Counted from the stretch's first letter, positions 23,002-34,255 are shown. The stretch is DNA of 64,000 nucleotides from Topomyia yanbarensis (GCF_030247195.1 NC_080672.1:185822372-185886371), one strand, 5' to 3'. A program made the numbers and translations. The notes: a model not told the origin generated them from the sequence alone.

Positions 23002-25172
23002 ACTTGATTTTAAATGAAAGGTCCATCAGCTGCTGTTGAATTTTGTGTGGATCCGAGTTCTGGTTCCTGAATTACAAGGTGATACGTACGATCACGCAGC
23101 AAATCCCGATTCTAAAGAATTCTGCGATGAATGTAAAAAGGTGAATTTTTTTTCCAAAATGTAAACACAACTGTTGAATTTGTAGATCTAGGTCACCAAC
23201 AGTCATTCAATGTCTCTTTGGCGACACTGGCCACCATCGACGGATCCGGAAGCATCCAAATTCAGAATAACGATTATATTGGTTTCTCGAAAATAGCTAG
23301 ACCAATTTGATCAACTTAGTCTCAAATGAAAGGTGTTGCGTCCCTGGAAACTGATATTAAATTCCATCTCCATCCTTCTTCCGGCTCCAGAGTTACGGGT
23401 TGTGGAGTGCGATCACATAGAAAACTCCGATTCAAACCGATACCGTGATGAATGCAAAAAGGTGCTCTTATATATACTTAACAAAATATGGAAAATTGGA
23501 GAAAATCACGTCCTAGAAGAATTGTTTAGCTATGTTGTAGTGGAAAAATAAAAATTTTAAGCACATGATTGCAAAAACTGTGTGCTTTTTCAACCGGAAA
23601 AGCACACAGTTTTCCGAGCTGGAAAATTTTGAATTTTCCTTTTCGGCCAATTCATAGTAAAAAGTCGTGTTTTTTTTTCTTTTTGCATATCTTGTCATTT
23701 TCTTTGAAAATAAAATAAATAACCGCAAAAAAATACGAAAAATGCCGGATTGCACGACGGGCTTAACAATTTCATTATAAATATTTCAGAAAAAGAATGA
23801 TTTTCATTGACATTTTGTTTCAATACATATATACTACTGGAGGTTGAAAGCATTATCGAAAATTGTAAAAGCCTTTCTATTTCGGATTTATTTGATTATA
23901 TCGTAAAATTCGAATTATGAACGTATTTTGTAATGTGAAATACAATAATAATTTCATCTCTTGAGATACCGAACTAGATGTGGAATAAGTTGTTATTGGA
24001 GGGAGCGGACATAGCGTAGTTGGTAAATCGATTGCCTCTATCCCCATATGCGGGGTTGGGATTGCGTACAAGCTCACCTGGGTTTGAATCCCAACCCCGC
24101 ATACAGGGTTAGAGATTTGTATTAAGAGTTTTTCTTAAGTGATTTTTCTAACCCGAAGAGGCGAATGACCTTGAGGTTAAAACCTCTATAATAGAAATTA
24201 CAAAAGTTGATATTGTATTGCTGGCTGGTTAAATAGAATAGAATTAAAAATTATACCTTTCAACCGAAATTAAATTCATTAATCCATTACAAACAATCTG
24301 TAAACATTATTTCGTCTAACCTCCGGAGTGTTTCAACAATTGAATTCCATACATTGCACGTTATCGGTGAAACAAAACTTCAACCAAATTTAGTCGTCAT
24401 TTTGAAATATTTGTATCGATGAACTAATTTTAGGGGTTTCGAGTTTCGATCAATTCGCTTCACCCATCTTTCTAAAATAATTTGACAAAAAAACAGATTT
24501 TTTTACGCTGGAACCCTTCCCCCCTTAAATTAACAATGAAATCAGTTGAATTTCAGTTGCTCGTGTCTGAAACACTAGTATAACGGCATGATGAACACAA
24601 CGAAAGCAGGTAAGTATCAGCAGCCACATCCTTTCAGATACCACCAGACCCAGGAATTTCTGGAGTTCGAATTCTTCGTAGTTGGTAAGTCTGGGACAAC
24701 GGAATCTGCGTTGAATCCCAGCGTCGGAATTTCTTTCCGAAATTAAATTTTGCGACCGTCACTAAACGCACCGTTTATTTCAAATTAACTATAATTTTAT
24801 TTCTTAAAGGTACTAAAATTCACTTGTTTTTCCCTTCTGAACATTTTTGACACTTCCCTATAATTTCCGAACTGTTGAGCAAAAAGAGGGAAAATTGACG
24901 TTTTGTCGCCCTTTTATACCATTTCGACGATGACAGATTGGGGTTGCCACAGCTCTAACTTCTCGATGAAACCAGGGTGCTGACATAGTTGATCAACGAT
25001 GAAGGAATGTAATCGAGGAAGCCCTCACATATAGCTGGCGTTAATATGGTATCCACGACCATGCTGCCCCTCCAGAAATAGTATTTCTGATCAATATCGA
25101 TGAAGTAAAAGTGTGCTCCCTTTGCATAATATAGATTAATGGTAAAAGAAAAGACACAGTAGCGGGCTTCAA
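23002..25172. repeat. Array unit 9 (short form)
   Basis: 2171 bp. SINE at 23999-24204 (GCGGACATAG variant before box A). BEL LTR at 24589-25061. Confidence 0.93.
23999..24204 (+). mobile_element. tRNA-derived SINE, unit 9 copy
   Basis: Both pol III boxes intact. Confidence 0.8.
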
Positions 25173-26169
25173 ACTTGATTTTAAATGAAAGGTCCATCAG
25201 CTGCTGTTGAATTTTGTGTGGATCCGAGTTCTGGTTCCTGAATTACAAGGTGATACGTACGATCACGCAGCAAATCCCGATTCTAAAGAATTCTGCGATG
25301 AATGTAAAAAGGTGAAATTTTTTCCAAAATGTAAACACAACTGTTGAATTTGTAGATCTAAGTCACCAACAGTCATTCAATGTCTCTTTGGCCACACTGG
25401 CCACCATCGACGGATCCGGAAGCATCCAAATTCAGAATAACGATTATATTGGTTTCTCGAAAATAGCTAGACCAATTTGATCAACTTAGTCTCAAATGAA
25501 AGGTGTTGCGTCCCTGGAAACTGATATTAAATTCCATCTCCATCCTTCTTCCGGCTCCAGAGTTACGGGTTGTGGAGTGCGATCACATAGAAAACTCCGA
25601 TTCAAACCGATACCGTGATGAATGCAAAAAGGTTCTCTTATATATACTTAACAAAATATGGAAAATTGGAGAAAATCACGTCCTAGAAGAATTGTTTAGC
25701 TATGTTGTAGTGGAAAAATAAAAATTTTAAGCACATGATTGCAAAAACTGTGTGCTTTTTCAACCGGAAAAGCACACAGTTTTCCGAGCTGGAAAATTTT
25801 GAATTTTCCTTTTCGGCCAATTCATAGTAAAAAGTCGTGTTTTTTTTCTTTTTGCATATCTTGTCATTTTCTTTGAAAATAAAATAAATAACCGCAAAAA
25901 AATACGAAAAATGCCGGATTGCACGACGGGCTTAACAATTTCATTATAAATATTTCAGAAAAAGAATGATTTTCATTGACATTTTGTTTCAATACATATA
26001 TACTACTGGAGGTTGAAAGCATTATCGAAAATTGTAAAAGCCTTTCTATTTCGGATTTATTTGATTATATCGTAAAATTCGAATTATGAACGTATTTTGT
26101 AATGTGAAATACAATAATAATTTTTCATCTCTTGAGATACCGAACTAGATGTGGAATAAGTTGTTATTG

Positions 26170-26375
26170 GAGGGAGCGGGCATAGCGTAGTTGGTAAATC
26201 GATTGCCTCTATCCCCATATGCGGGGTTGGGATTGCGTACAAGCTCACCTGGGTTTGAATCCCAACCCCGCATACAGGGTTAGAGATTTGTATTAAGAGT
26301 TTTTCTTAAGTGATTTTTCTAACCCGAAGAGGCGAATGACCTTGAGGTTAAAACCTCTATAATAGAAATTACAAA
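26170..26375 (+). mobile_element. tRNA-derived SINE, unit 10 copy
   Basis: Both pol III boxes intact. Confidence 0.8.
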
Positions 26376-26754
26376 AGTTGATATTGTATTGCTGGCTGGT
26401 TAAATAGAATAGAATTAAAAATTATACCTTTCAACCGAAATCAAATTCATTAATCCATTACAAACAATCTGTAAACATTATTTCGTCTAACCTCCGGAGT
26501 GTTTCAACAATTGAATTCCATACATTGCACGTTATCGGTGAAACAAAACTTCAACCGAATTTAGTCGTCATTTTGAAATATTTGTATCGATGAACTAGTT
26601 TTAGGGGTTTCGAGTTTCGATCAATTCGCTTCACCCATCTTTCTAAAATAATTTGACAAAAAAACTGATTTTTTTACGCTGGAACCCTTCCCCCCTTAAA
26701 TTAACAATGAAATCAGTTGAATTTCAGTTGCTCGTGTCTGAAACACTAGTATAA

Positions 26755-26759
26755 CGGCA
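26755..26759. other. BEL target-site duplication, left copy (CGGCA)
   Basis: Identical to 34251-34255 on the other side of the element; 5 bp is usual for BEL/Pao. Confidence 0.85.
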
Positions 26760-27232
26760 TGATGAACACTACGAAAGCAGGTAAGTATCAGCAGCCACAT
26801 CCTTTCAGATACCACCAGACCCAGGAATTTCTGGAGTTCGCATTCTTCGTAGTTGGTAAGTCTGGGACAACGGAATCTGCGTTGAATCCCAGCGTCGGAA
26901 TTTCTTTCCGAAATTAAATTTTGCGACCGTCACTAAACGCACCGTTTATTTCAAATTAACTATAATTTTATTTCTTAAAGGTACTAAAATTCGCTTGTTT
27001 TTCCCTTCTGAACATTTTTGACACTTTCATACAATTTCCGAACTGTTGAGCAAAAAGAGGGAAAATTGACGTTTTGTCGCCCTTTTATACCATTTCGACG
27101 ATGACAGATTCGGGTTGCCACAGCTCTAACTTCTCGATGAAACCAGGGTGCTGACATAGTTGATCAACGATGAAGGAATGTAATCGAGGAAGCCCTCACA
27201 TATAGCTGGCGTTAATATGGTATCCACGACCA
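26760..27232 (-). repeat. BEL 3' LTR
   Basis: 473 bp, element-sense TGGTCGTGG start and TTCATCA end. It is also the LTR of array unit 10. It differs from the 5' LTR by roughly 8-10 percent over the first 200 aligned bases (rough hand count), indicating an old insertion. Confidence 0.92.
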
Positions 27233-27244
27233 TGCTGCCCCTCC
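27233..27244 (-). promoter_or_regulatory. BEL polypurine tract
   Basis: Element-sense GGAGGGGCAGCA immediately before the 3' LTR; it primes plus-strand DNA synthesis in LTR elements. It is retained in every array unit with an intact LTR, with C/T variation. Confidence 0.8.
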
Positions 27245-27402
27245 AGAAATAGTATTTCCTATCAATATCGATGAAGTAAAAGTGTGCTCCCTTTGCATAA
27301 TATAGATTAATGGTAAAAGAAAAGACGCGGTAGCGGGCTTCAAATTTATTAAAGGATTGAACAGGTCCTTAGCTTGTCTATTCCCACGAGTGCCTTGAAT
27401 TT

Positions 27403-27858
27403 TCATTGTTTGGCTGGAATAACGATGGGATGACATTCTGCGACGATTGGTTGTGCCGATGACACTTGCAATGCTGCTGTTTCGGTCGATGCCATGTCCG
27501 GTAGTGCGATGGGAAGGATGCAGATTTTCGAAACTGGTCGAGAGAAGCGGCCTGTCGGTGTTTGAACCGTGACCACTCGTGTTACTGCATCTGGTTCTGG
27601 GTGAAGCTCGGTGATACGCGCAGTAATCCATTGCATTGGAGCAGTAGCTTCATCTCGCAATATGACGAGTTGATTGGGTGTTAATTGTACCGGTGAGTCG
27701 CACCACTTTGTGCGACGTTGTAGCGACGTTAAATATTCGGTTTTCCATCTATTCCAAATGTTTTGGAAAATTTTCTGTGTCTGTTACCACTTGCGTAAAC
27801 GGTTGTACGGCACTGAGGTGAAGACAACGTCCGGTACCGCCTTCAGTGCTGATTATTA
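27403..27858 (-). pseudogene. BEL/Pao integrase C-terminal remnant
   Basis: Element-sense translation across small frame changes shows the typical BEL integrase tail: VPYNRLRKW, WKTEYLTSLQRRTKW, LTPNQLVILRDE, then RVVTVQTPTGRFSRPV. In this family the tail follows the DDE core. It lies at the 3' end of pol, 160 bp before the polypurine tract. On its upstream side a CR1-like LINE interrupts it near 27860. Confidence 0.85.
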
Positions 27859-27859
27859 T

Positions 27860-30800
27860 ATTGTCTTCGAATTAATAAATTTTCGTACAGACTGAAATAC
27901 TATACTAACTTAAACCTATTTTCACTTTGAACATTTCTCTACTTAAGTTAAAGTCGAAATGATAAAAAACGCTATTGAAGAGCTGACAGCAAACATCCAC
28001 CGGGTTATTCTGGCCGTACTGCGTGCGATGAGTAGAGCGCCGAAAGAAGTCCATTCTCCGCAGAGACCTACCAGGAACGTTGAAGTCCAGCTTAGCGAGA
28101 AGCAGAGGGCAGTCAATGTTGTCAGCGAGAAGATCGAACACAAAAAGTCGCTGCAGAAAAACTCTCCTGTTTCGTAGCGTAGGCAGGTTGATAAGAGCAC
28201 AACGATGCTCATACGGTGGTAGTTCAAATCGATTTCGCCAGGGAAGCCGTCGAAGGGCATACCGGACGAAGCTCTTTTGCACCCGTTCTATGCGATTAAT
28301 GTGTACGGTGTGATACGGGGCCCAAACGATAACTCCATACTCTAGAATGCTGCGTACCAGACTGATGTACAGTGCCTTCAGGCAGTAGACGTCATTGAAA
28401 TCTTGGGTGTTTCGTTTGATGAGTCCTAGTACTGCAAAGGCTTTAGCAGTAACTGCATTGAAGTGTTCGATGAAACGTAGCTTACGGTCAAGTATAACAC
28501 CAAGGTCCTTGATTGATGAAACTCGTTTTACTGGGGCAGCGCTCACTGCATACTCAAACGTAATTGGCGAGAGTATTCGTGTGAATGTGATTATGTTGCA
28601 TTTCTGAATGTTTATAGTCATTCCGTTTCTATCACACCAACTCATGATCCTATCTATGTCCATCTGAAGTGCACAACAATCTACCAGAGTTGTTATGATG
28701 CGAGAAATTTTCAGATCATCTGCGTACATCACCTTACACGATGTCAATTCGCTGCAAATGTCATTCACAAAGAGCACGAAGAGAAGAGGTCCAAGGTGAC
28801 TCCCTTGAGGTACACCCGATGTGATGTCGAATGGGTCTGAAAGTACAGTTCCAAGTCGCACAGATGCACTGCGGTTTGTAAGGTACGAGAAGATCCAATT
28901 GGTCAGCCAGTCCGGAAATCCGATTCGCCTCAACTTTTCAACAGCTAGCTGATGAGGAAGGCGATCGAAGGCTTTGGAGAAATCTACATACACTGCATCA
29001 ATTTGTTGTCGTTTCTCTAATTTATCAATCAGCGTTGACACATAGCTCATTAAGTTCGTCGTTGTTGAGCGCTTTCTAACAAACCCATGCTGATCTGTAG
29101 TGATGATGTGTTTTACTGCAGGGTAGAGAATATCTAACAGCATACTTTCAAAAACTTTTGGGAGGCAGCTCAGGATTGAAATTCCTCTGTAATTTATGAC
29201 GTCATGGACGTTACCGGCTTTATGAATTGGTGTTATTAAAGCCTCCTTCCACTTGGCGGGAAAAATACTTTCACCGAGAGAGCGATTGAAAAGCATGGAT
29301 ATCGGTACAGCTAACGATGAAGAGCATTCCTTGACGAAACATGGTTGTATTCCGTCCGATCCTGGTCCCTTTGAACCGTCAACACCACGTAGATTGGTGT
29401 ACACTTCGCGTTCGGTGAAAGATGTTACAGGCAGATTCAAGGAGAACGTCGGCAGACTACTCAGGTACGATTCAGACAAAGGTGGTGGGTTATTACTTAG
29501 CACACTTTGAAAGAAAGACGAGAATAGATTTGCTGACTCTGCAGGTGTCGTTAAGGTCCTGTCACGGTAGTTCACGTTTTCAGGAAAACCACGGGTGGAT
29601 GTTTTGGTCCGCAAATAAGCCCAAAATTGCTTCGGCTCGTCCTTCATGTTACTCTCAAGTCGTGAAATGTATGATCGAAAGCAAGATGCATTCAATGATT
29701 GAAATTGTCGCTCTAAATCTCGCACAAACGATTTATCATCTTCACCTCTTTTCCGGAAAAATCGTTTACGAGCCTTCCTTAGCCGATTTCGCAGATTGCG
29801 CAGCTCATCGTTCCACCAGGGGCGTTTATTTGTGCAACAGCGCTTTCGTCTTCTCAGAGGCACGTGTTGTTGAAAAATTAAGTCCAATTCGCGATAAAAC
29901 CTGTCCACAGCCTCGTCGAGAGTACCCAGTGATAATATTTCAATCCAATTGATGTTTGAGATTCTCGCATTTAGCTCGTCATAATCGCATTGATTAAAAT
30001 CATACCACACATCTACATCGTCAATCACTGGTGAACCGTAAAGAGTCTCAATGGTCAAAACAAACGGATGATGATGACGATCCAATTTCATTAGCGGTAC
30101 GGGTGGTTCTAGGATTTCAAAATCACTTGCACTACTTACAAAGGCTAAATCAAGTAATCTTCCATTGTCATTCGTCAGGTAGTTTACTTGTTGTAAACCA
30201 GAAGCGATCATAGTTGGGACTAACAACAGCTCGTGCTCAGAGGATGCATTATTAGGGATAAAGCATCCGATTTCGTCATCAAAACTCCAGCGTAGCAACG
30301 GTAAATTATAATCACCGAGAACAACAACCCTAGTGCGATCATCAATGTGATTGAGCAGCTTATCCACACAGGCGGCATGCTGCTCATATAAAGCGAGCTC
30401 GGAATTTGGTGGTAGGTAAATCACACAAATAACGATAGATACGGTCCCACATGTGACTCGAACGGCAATCTGCTCTAGAGACTCAGCCCCATCGATAGCT
30501 ACAATATTGCTTCGATTGTTTTTTTTATGCCTATCAAAACACCACCACCACGGCTGTGCCGGCTTGTGGAAGAATTTCGATCACAACGATATATTGCATA
30601 CTCATCGGTCAGCTCAGTATTAAGTATATTGTCGTTGAGCCATGTTTCGGTAAACACCACAACGTCATAATCAGTAGTCGAAAGGGCTCCGAAGAGTTGC
30701 CGGGTCTTTGACCGGAGACCTCTTGTGTTCTGATAAAAGATTGTGAATGGGCGTTTTGTTTCGTTATCGGTAGTTGGGTCGGATTCAGAGCTCTGTGATT

Positions 30801-31035
30801 TTAATTGCGAGTGTACCGTCTGATTAGTGTTAGCCATTGGCGAGATACATGCAGTGAGCGGGGTGGTGCTGATTGTTGTTGTTATTTCATATCTGCTGTT
30901 GTGATTGAAACCGAAACGTAGATCGCGTGTGAAAATCAAACTCACGGAAGATTATTCCCTTCTGCCAGGAGGATTTTAACAGGGAGACCGTTTTCAGCTG
31001 TAATCCAACTCCGACTTTGAACGAAATCCAGTTAG
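27860..31035 (-). mobile_element. CR1-like non-LTR retrotransposon inserted in the BEL integrase
   Basis: Boundaries are estimated from where BEL integrase similarity stops on each side (about 31035 after the SDNG-containing segment, about 27860 before VPYNRL). No clean target duplication was found and several hundred bases of BEL integrase appear to be missing, so insertion was accompanied or followed by deletion. Only ORF2 is present; ORF1 is absent, so the copy is 5'-truncated. Confidence 0.75.
27905..30945 (-). pseudogene. CR1-like ORF2 (endonuclease, RT), one frameshift
   Basis: The upstream frame (30945-30499) has an endonuclease start (FYQNTRGLRSK, ETW, RGGGVLIG). The downstream 839-aa frame (to 27905) has GDYN, the RT blocks KGPGSDGIQP, GVPQGSHLGPLLF and YADD (about 28720), and a C-terminal part typical of CR1/jockey-group elements, with no RNase H. 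The two frames join at an A8 run (plus-strand T8 near 30519-30526); a one-base length change there explains the break. It is otherwise open throughout, so the copy is younger than the BEL relic that holds it. The exact clade (CR1, Kiri or a jockey-group relative) is uncertain. Confidence 0.82.
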
Positions 31036-31039
31036 AAAA

Positions 31040-32834
31040 CCAGCTGTCGAAGTTCGTTTGCAGCGCCGTTATCGCTATGCAGATCGGGACATATGCCACG
31101 TCGGGAGACAAATCGACGGAGAGCTTTTAGAAATTTTGCTGTCGTAAGGTCTGCTACAAGCTCAAGATGAACAGCCTTAGTACAGAAGCAAATGAAGACA
31201 GCGACATATGCCTTTGTAGGTGCTGCTCTGCGATGCGTTGGTTGAAGCCATACAGGTCCCCAGTAATCCACGTCAGCAACGGAGAAAGGTCGAGTTTCAG
31301 TATCGCGTGATGCTGGAAGGTCCGCCATAAATTGTTCCACTAGCTTTGGTCGTGCTCTAAAACAAATTACACATCGATGAATTACACTTCTTGCGAGATT
31401 TCTGGCCCGTAATTCTGTATTGTAGCCGTAAAAGGGTCAATAGAAGTTGTGGTGCTGCATGTAGGTTTGTTTCATGATAGTGTCGAACCAACAGTAATGA
31501 GAAAGGGTGTTTAGAAGGCAGCAATATATGGTGTTTACTGTCGAAAGTTTGTTGAAAATGTTGGAGGCGACCTCCAATACGGATCAACTGATCAGAGGCA
31601 ATGATAGGATGGAACCATTTCAACTCAGATTTCGATGAAACCGGTTGTGCAGTGTGAGGTCGTTTTCATTCTTCACTGTAAACTTGTTTTTGCACTAATC
31701 CGATTAGCTTTGTTTCGGCAGATTGCATTTCCTCTTAGCTGATAACAAGTGTCTTCGGGTGATTGATTGTTTCCAAGCGATTGTTGAATAGAAACCGACG
31801 GCAATATGCGGTGACTCGCAACATACGTTGGTAATTTGAAAATTTATCCACATATTCGTCGATGAAACTCCTTTCAGCAGATGCAGGAATTGCACGAGCG
31901 AGAGTTTTACGAGTCTATGACATGGTACCGGAGCTCATGTTTTGTTTATACGGTTGTGCTGGCGAGAAACTATCGTCAGACTGCAACCAGTGAGAACCCG
32001 ACCACCAAAGAGTGTTGTTCAGAAGAGATTCTGCCGAAGCTTCTCGAGATATGTTGTTGGCAGGGTTCTGTTGCCCGGACACATGGTTCCAAGTACAATG
32101 TTCAGTGGTAAGTTGGATCTTAGACACTCGGTTGGCCACAAATGTTGTCCAAGTGGAGGGTGGGGATTTGAGTCAACTCAAAAGTATGATTTAGACACCT
32201 TTTCGTACAACTCAGCTGCGATAACTGCTACACACAGTTACAAACGTGAGATACTCTGTTTCTTTAGGGGTGCCACTTTTGATTTAGCTGTTAATAGTAC
32301 TACTTTTACTGCTCTTGACGAATTGGTGGTACGCACATAATCACATGCGCCATATGCGAACTCCGATGCGTCAGAAAAGATATGTAATTGTGTCGTCACT
32401 GGATTAAGAAGCATGATGCACCGATCGATGCGAAGTTCATTGAGAAGTGGCAGCTGCGAGTGGCAGGCCTGCCAGCGTTCTCTGATTGCAATGGGTAGTT
32501 CTTGGTCCCAGCCTCATACCTTTCCTTCGTGGTCCTTTAACGTCCATAATGTTTGCATGAAGAACTTTGCTGTTGTCACTACTGGCCCCACCAAACCAAG
32601 CGAATCGAAAAGTTGCGCAATGTGTGAGAGTGCGATCCTTTTGGTGAGCGTCGCTTTTGTAGCTGGGGGTGGAAGTTTTACCTTATATCTCATAATGTCC
32701 GATAATGGTTCCCAGTGAAGTCCAAGGGTTTTTATGCATTGGTCGCGGTCGAAATCTACCGAGGAGTGTAGTGCGCGATTGTTCTGCGGGATGTCATTAA
32801 GAATTAATTGACGGAAACTCAAAAAGCACATCAA
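31040..32834 (-). pseudogene. BEL/Pao pol remnant: RT end, RNase H, integrase zinc finger and start of core
   Basis: Read on the minus strand from the right: RT/RNase H junction (LHWEPLSD, KRIALSHIAQLFDSLGLVGP) at 32834-32514; RNase H region with LLTAKSKVAPLKK near 32280 and WNHVSGQQNPAN plus LWWSG near 32050; the integrase HHCC finger (RHYHETNLHA, then IHRCVICF) at 31623-31360; and the core start ADVDYWGPVW and LHSDNG at 31340-31040. At least three frame changes and an in-frame stop (after ISRL, near 32260) break it. Catalytic D residues of the core are visible, but the segment carrying E is gone. Confidence 0.85.
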
Positions 32835-33449
32835 TGTAGGACTGCTTCAGGCGTGCCGTGTCCTGGAAGTGCTCTACCAATAGATTCCACGTTACGGAGT
32901 AATTAGTGGCTCTAAGCGCGATGGTTTGAATCAATTTCAAGGCATCACCAGACAAAGAGGATTGCAAATAATAGAATGTTTGAATATTTGATAATTCCTG
33001 CGACGAGTGGACCAGAGAGACGTACAAGTCGTGGAAGTTTAGCCAGTGATCGAGATTCCTATTGAATACTGGTAACTTCACATCAGACAAACGAATATGC
33101 GAACTTGATGAAGGGACATACGTAGCTGATTGACTAGTAGCCGTGCACAAGGTGTAACTGGGACATTATTGACCGAGCGTAAGAAACCATTTACTCGGTA
33201 ATAGTGAGTTTCGACCTCCGAACGTTGTTTCAACTGTTGCTCAACAGCACTTTCGTCGAATGTTTCCAGCTCGCCTTGTAATTTGTTGAAATCTGTCCAT
33301 AGGGTGACGAGATTTTCCAGCCGAACTGGAACTTCTGTAGCATGGGCTTCCTCCACGAATTCTTCAACGGATGTCTTGATGAGATTGAAAGATGTTAATA
33401 TGCTGCGTAGATGCAGCTTGAGCGACTTGATGCGACGGTCGTTGGACAT
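32797..33449 (-). pseudogene. BEL/Pao gag remnant (DUF1759-like)
   Basis: The frame 33449-33078 carries the N-terminal helical part; after a frame change near 33140 the frame to 32797 carries LPVFNRNLDHWLNFHDLY and SLSGDALKLI, typical of the BEL gag DUF1759 domain. It then joins RT-end sequence directly, so gag C-terminus, protease and RT fingers/palm are deleted. A 20-bp tandem duplication at 33437-33476 repeats the start codon region, placing an extra out-of-frame ATG just upstream. Confidence 0.82.
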
Positions 33450-33751
33450 GATGGAAGGTCGTTGGACATGATGGAAGGAGCTGTAATATAAAGACCGCGT
33501 AGCTAAAACGGGAAACGGTAATGGTTATGGAGAGGTAATTTAGGCAAATAGAATGCCTTGTAATAATAAAAAATGCAGCATGGACGATCGTTCCTCATCG
33601 ACGGCGTGCACAGGAACTTAACTGCCGGGTGACAAGCTTCCAATCAGGGCTCGATTCTTGTCTTGGAACACGTGGTTGTGGTCTTCCAGAAGAAAATGGC
33701 GGCCGATTCGTTAACTAAACGTGAGTTGCTGGACTAACGAAGTTCACCGTA

Positions 33752-33769
33752 ATCCGGCTCGAAGGACCA
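33752..33769 (-). promoter_or_regulatory. BEL primer binding site (tRNA-Tyr type)
   Basis: Plus-strand ATCCGGCTCGAAGGACCA reads like the 3' end of eukaryotic tRNA-Tyr including CCA; its complement in element sense starts TGGTCC two bases after the 5' LTR. It primes minus-strand DNA. The tRNA identity is from memory of tRNA-Tyr acceptor sequences. Confidence 0.75.
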
Positions 33770-33771
33770 TT

Positions 33772-34250
33772 TGATGAACGCAGCGAGAGCAGGTAAGTCT
33801 CAGCAGCCCCATCTTTTCAGGTACCACCAGACTCAGTAATTTCTGGAGTTCGAATTCTTCGTAGTTGGTAAGTCTGATTCAGGGACAACGGAAGCTGCGT
33901 TGAATACCAGCGTCGGAATTCCTTTCCGAAATTAAATTTCGCGACCGTCACTAAGCTCACCATTTATTTCAAATTAACTTTAATTTTATTTCTTAAAGGT
34001 ACTAGAATTCACTTGGTTTTTCCTTCTGAACATTTTTGACACTTCCCTAAAACTTCCGAACTGTTGAGCAAAAAGAGGGAAAATTGACGTTTTGTCGCCC
34101 TTTTATACCAATTCGACGATGACAGATTCGGGTTGCCACAGCTCTAACTTCTCGATGAAACCAGGGTGCTGATGTAGTTGATCGACGATGAAGGAATCTA
34201 ATCGAGGAAGCTTTCACATATAGATGGCGTGAATTTCGTATCCACGAACA
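33772..34250 (-). repeat. BEL 5' LTR
   Basis: 479 bp, element-sense TGTTCGTGG start, ending TTCATCA next to the primer site. Pairs with 26760-27232. Confidence 0.9.
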
Positions 34251-34255
34251 CGGCA
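34251..34255. other. BEL target-site duplication, right copy (CGGCA)
   Basis: Matches 26755-26759. The host sequence continues as 'tatgcgtttgaatcc'. Confidence 0.85.

Larger units (their letters stand above)
6021..27344. repeat. Macrosatellite array: ten units built from host flank, SINE and BEL 3' LTR
   Basis: Ten head-to-tail units of 2871, 1910, 2473, 2131, 627, 2635, 2177, 2157, 2171 and 2172 bp. A full unit runs: dispersed monomers, an optional extra segment of about 490 bp (units 1, 3, 6), a 16-bp-stem hairpin, a tRNA-derived SINE, about 380 bp of flank, the CGGCA target duplication, a 473-bp BEL LTR (minus orientation), its polypurine tract and about 110 bp of BEL internal sequence. 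The join between units fuses BEL internal sequence ending GCTTCAAA to left-flank sequence beginning AACTTGATTTT, with CAAA shared by both parents. The right-most unit still runs into the rest of the BEL element. Units differ from each other by only scattered substitutions and indels. Confidence 0.95.
25173..27344. repeat. Array unit 10 (short form), continuous with the BEL element
   Basis: 2172 bp. SINE at 26170-26375. Its LTR (26760-27232) is the true 3' LTR of the BEL element. After CAAA at 27341-27344 the sequence continues into BEL internal DNA instead of another unit. Confidence 0.93.
26760..34250 (-). mobile_element. BEL/Pao LTR retrotransposon, degraded, with nested LINE
   Basis: Element-sense order on the minus strand: 5' LTR 33772-34250, primer site 33752-33769, gag remnant (DUF1759-like) 33449-32797, RT/RNase H/integrase remnants 32834-31040, integrase C-terminus 27858-27403, polypurine tract, 3' LTR 26760-27232. 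The 5-bp target duplication CGGCA is at 26755-26759 and 34251-34255. Protease and most of the RT are missing (gag remnant joins RT remnant near 32820), and the integrase core is interrupted by a CR1-like LINE with loss of BEL sequence. Non-functional. Confidence 0.92.

Noticed and set aside
8308..25061. Independent solo-LTR insertions in each array unit
   Set aside because: All copies share the same CGGCA flank on one side and the polypurine tract plus the same BEL internal segment on the other, so they are copies of one 3' LTR and not separate insertions.
8674..27235. Recurring 80-aa minus-strand frames (MDLSFKIKFEARYC type) and 72-aa plus-strand frames (MLRPRKLILNS type) every 2.2 kb
   Set aside because: They are carried along by tandem repetition of non-coding sequence. 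The 80-aa frame runs across the unit junction and polypurine tract into the BEL LTR, the 72-aa frame lies in dispersed monomers; variants include frame breaks.
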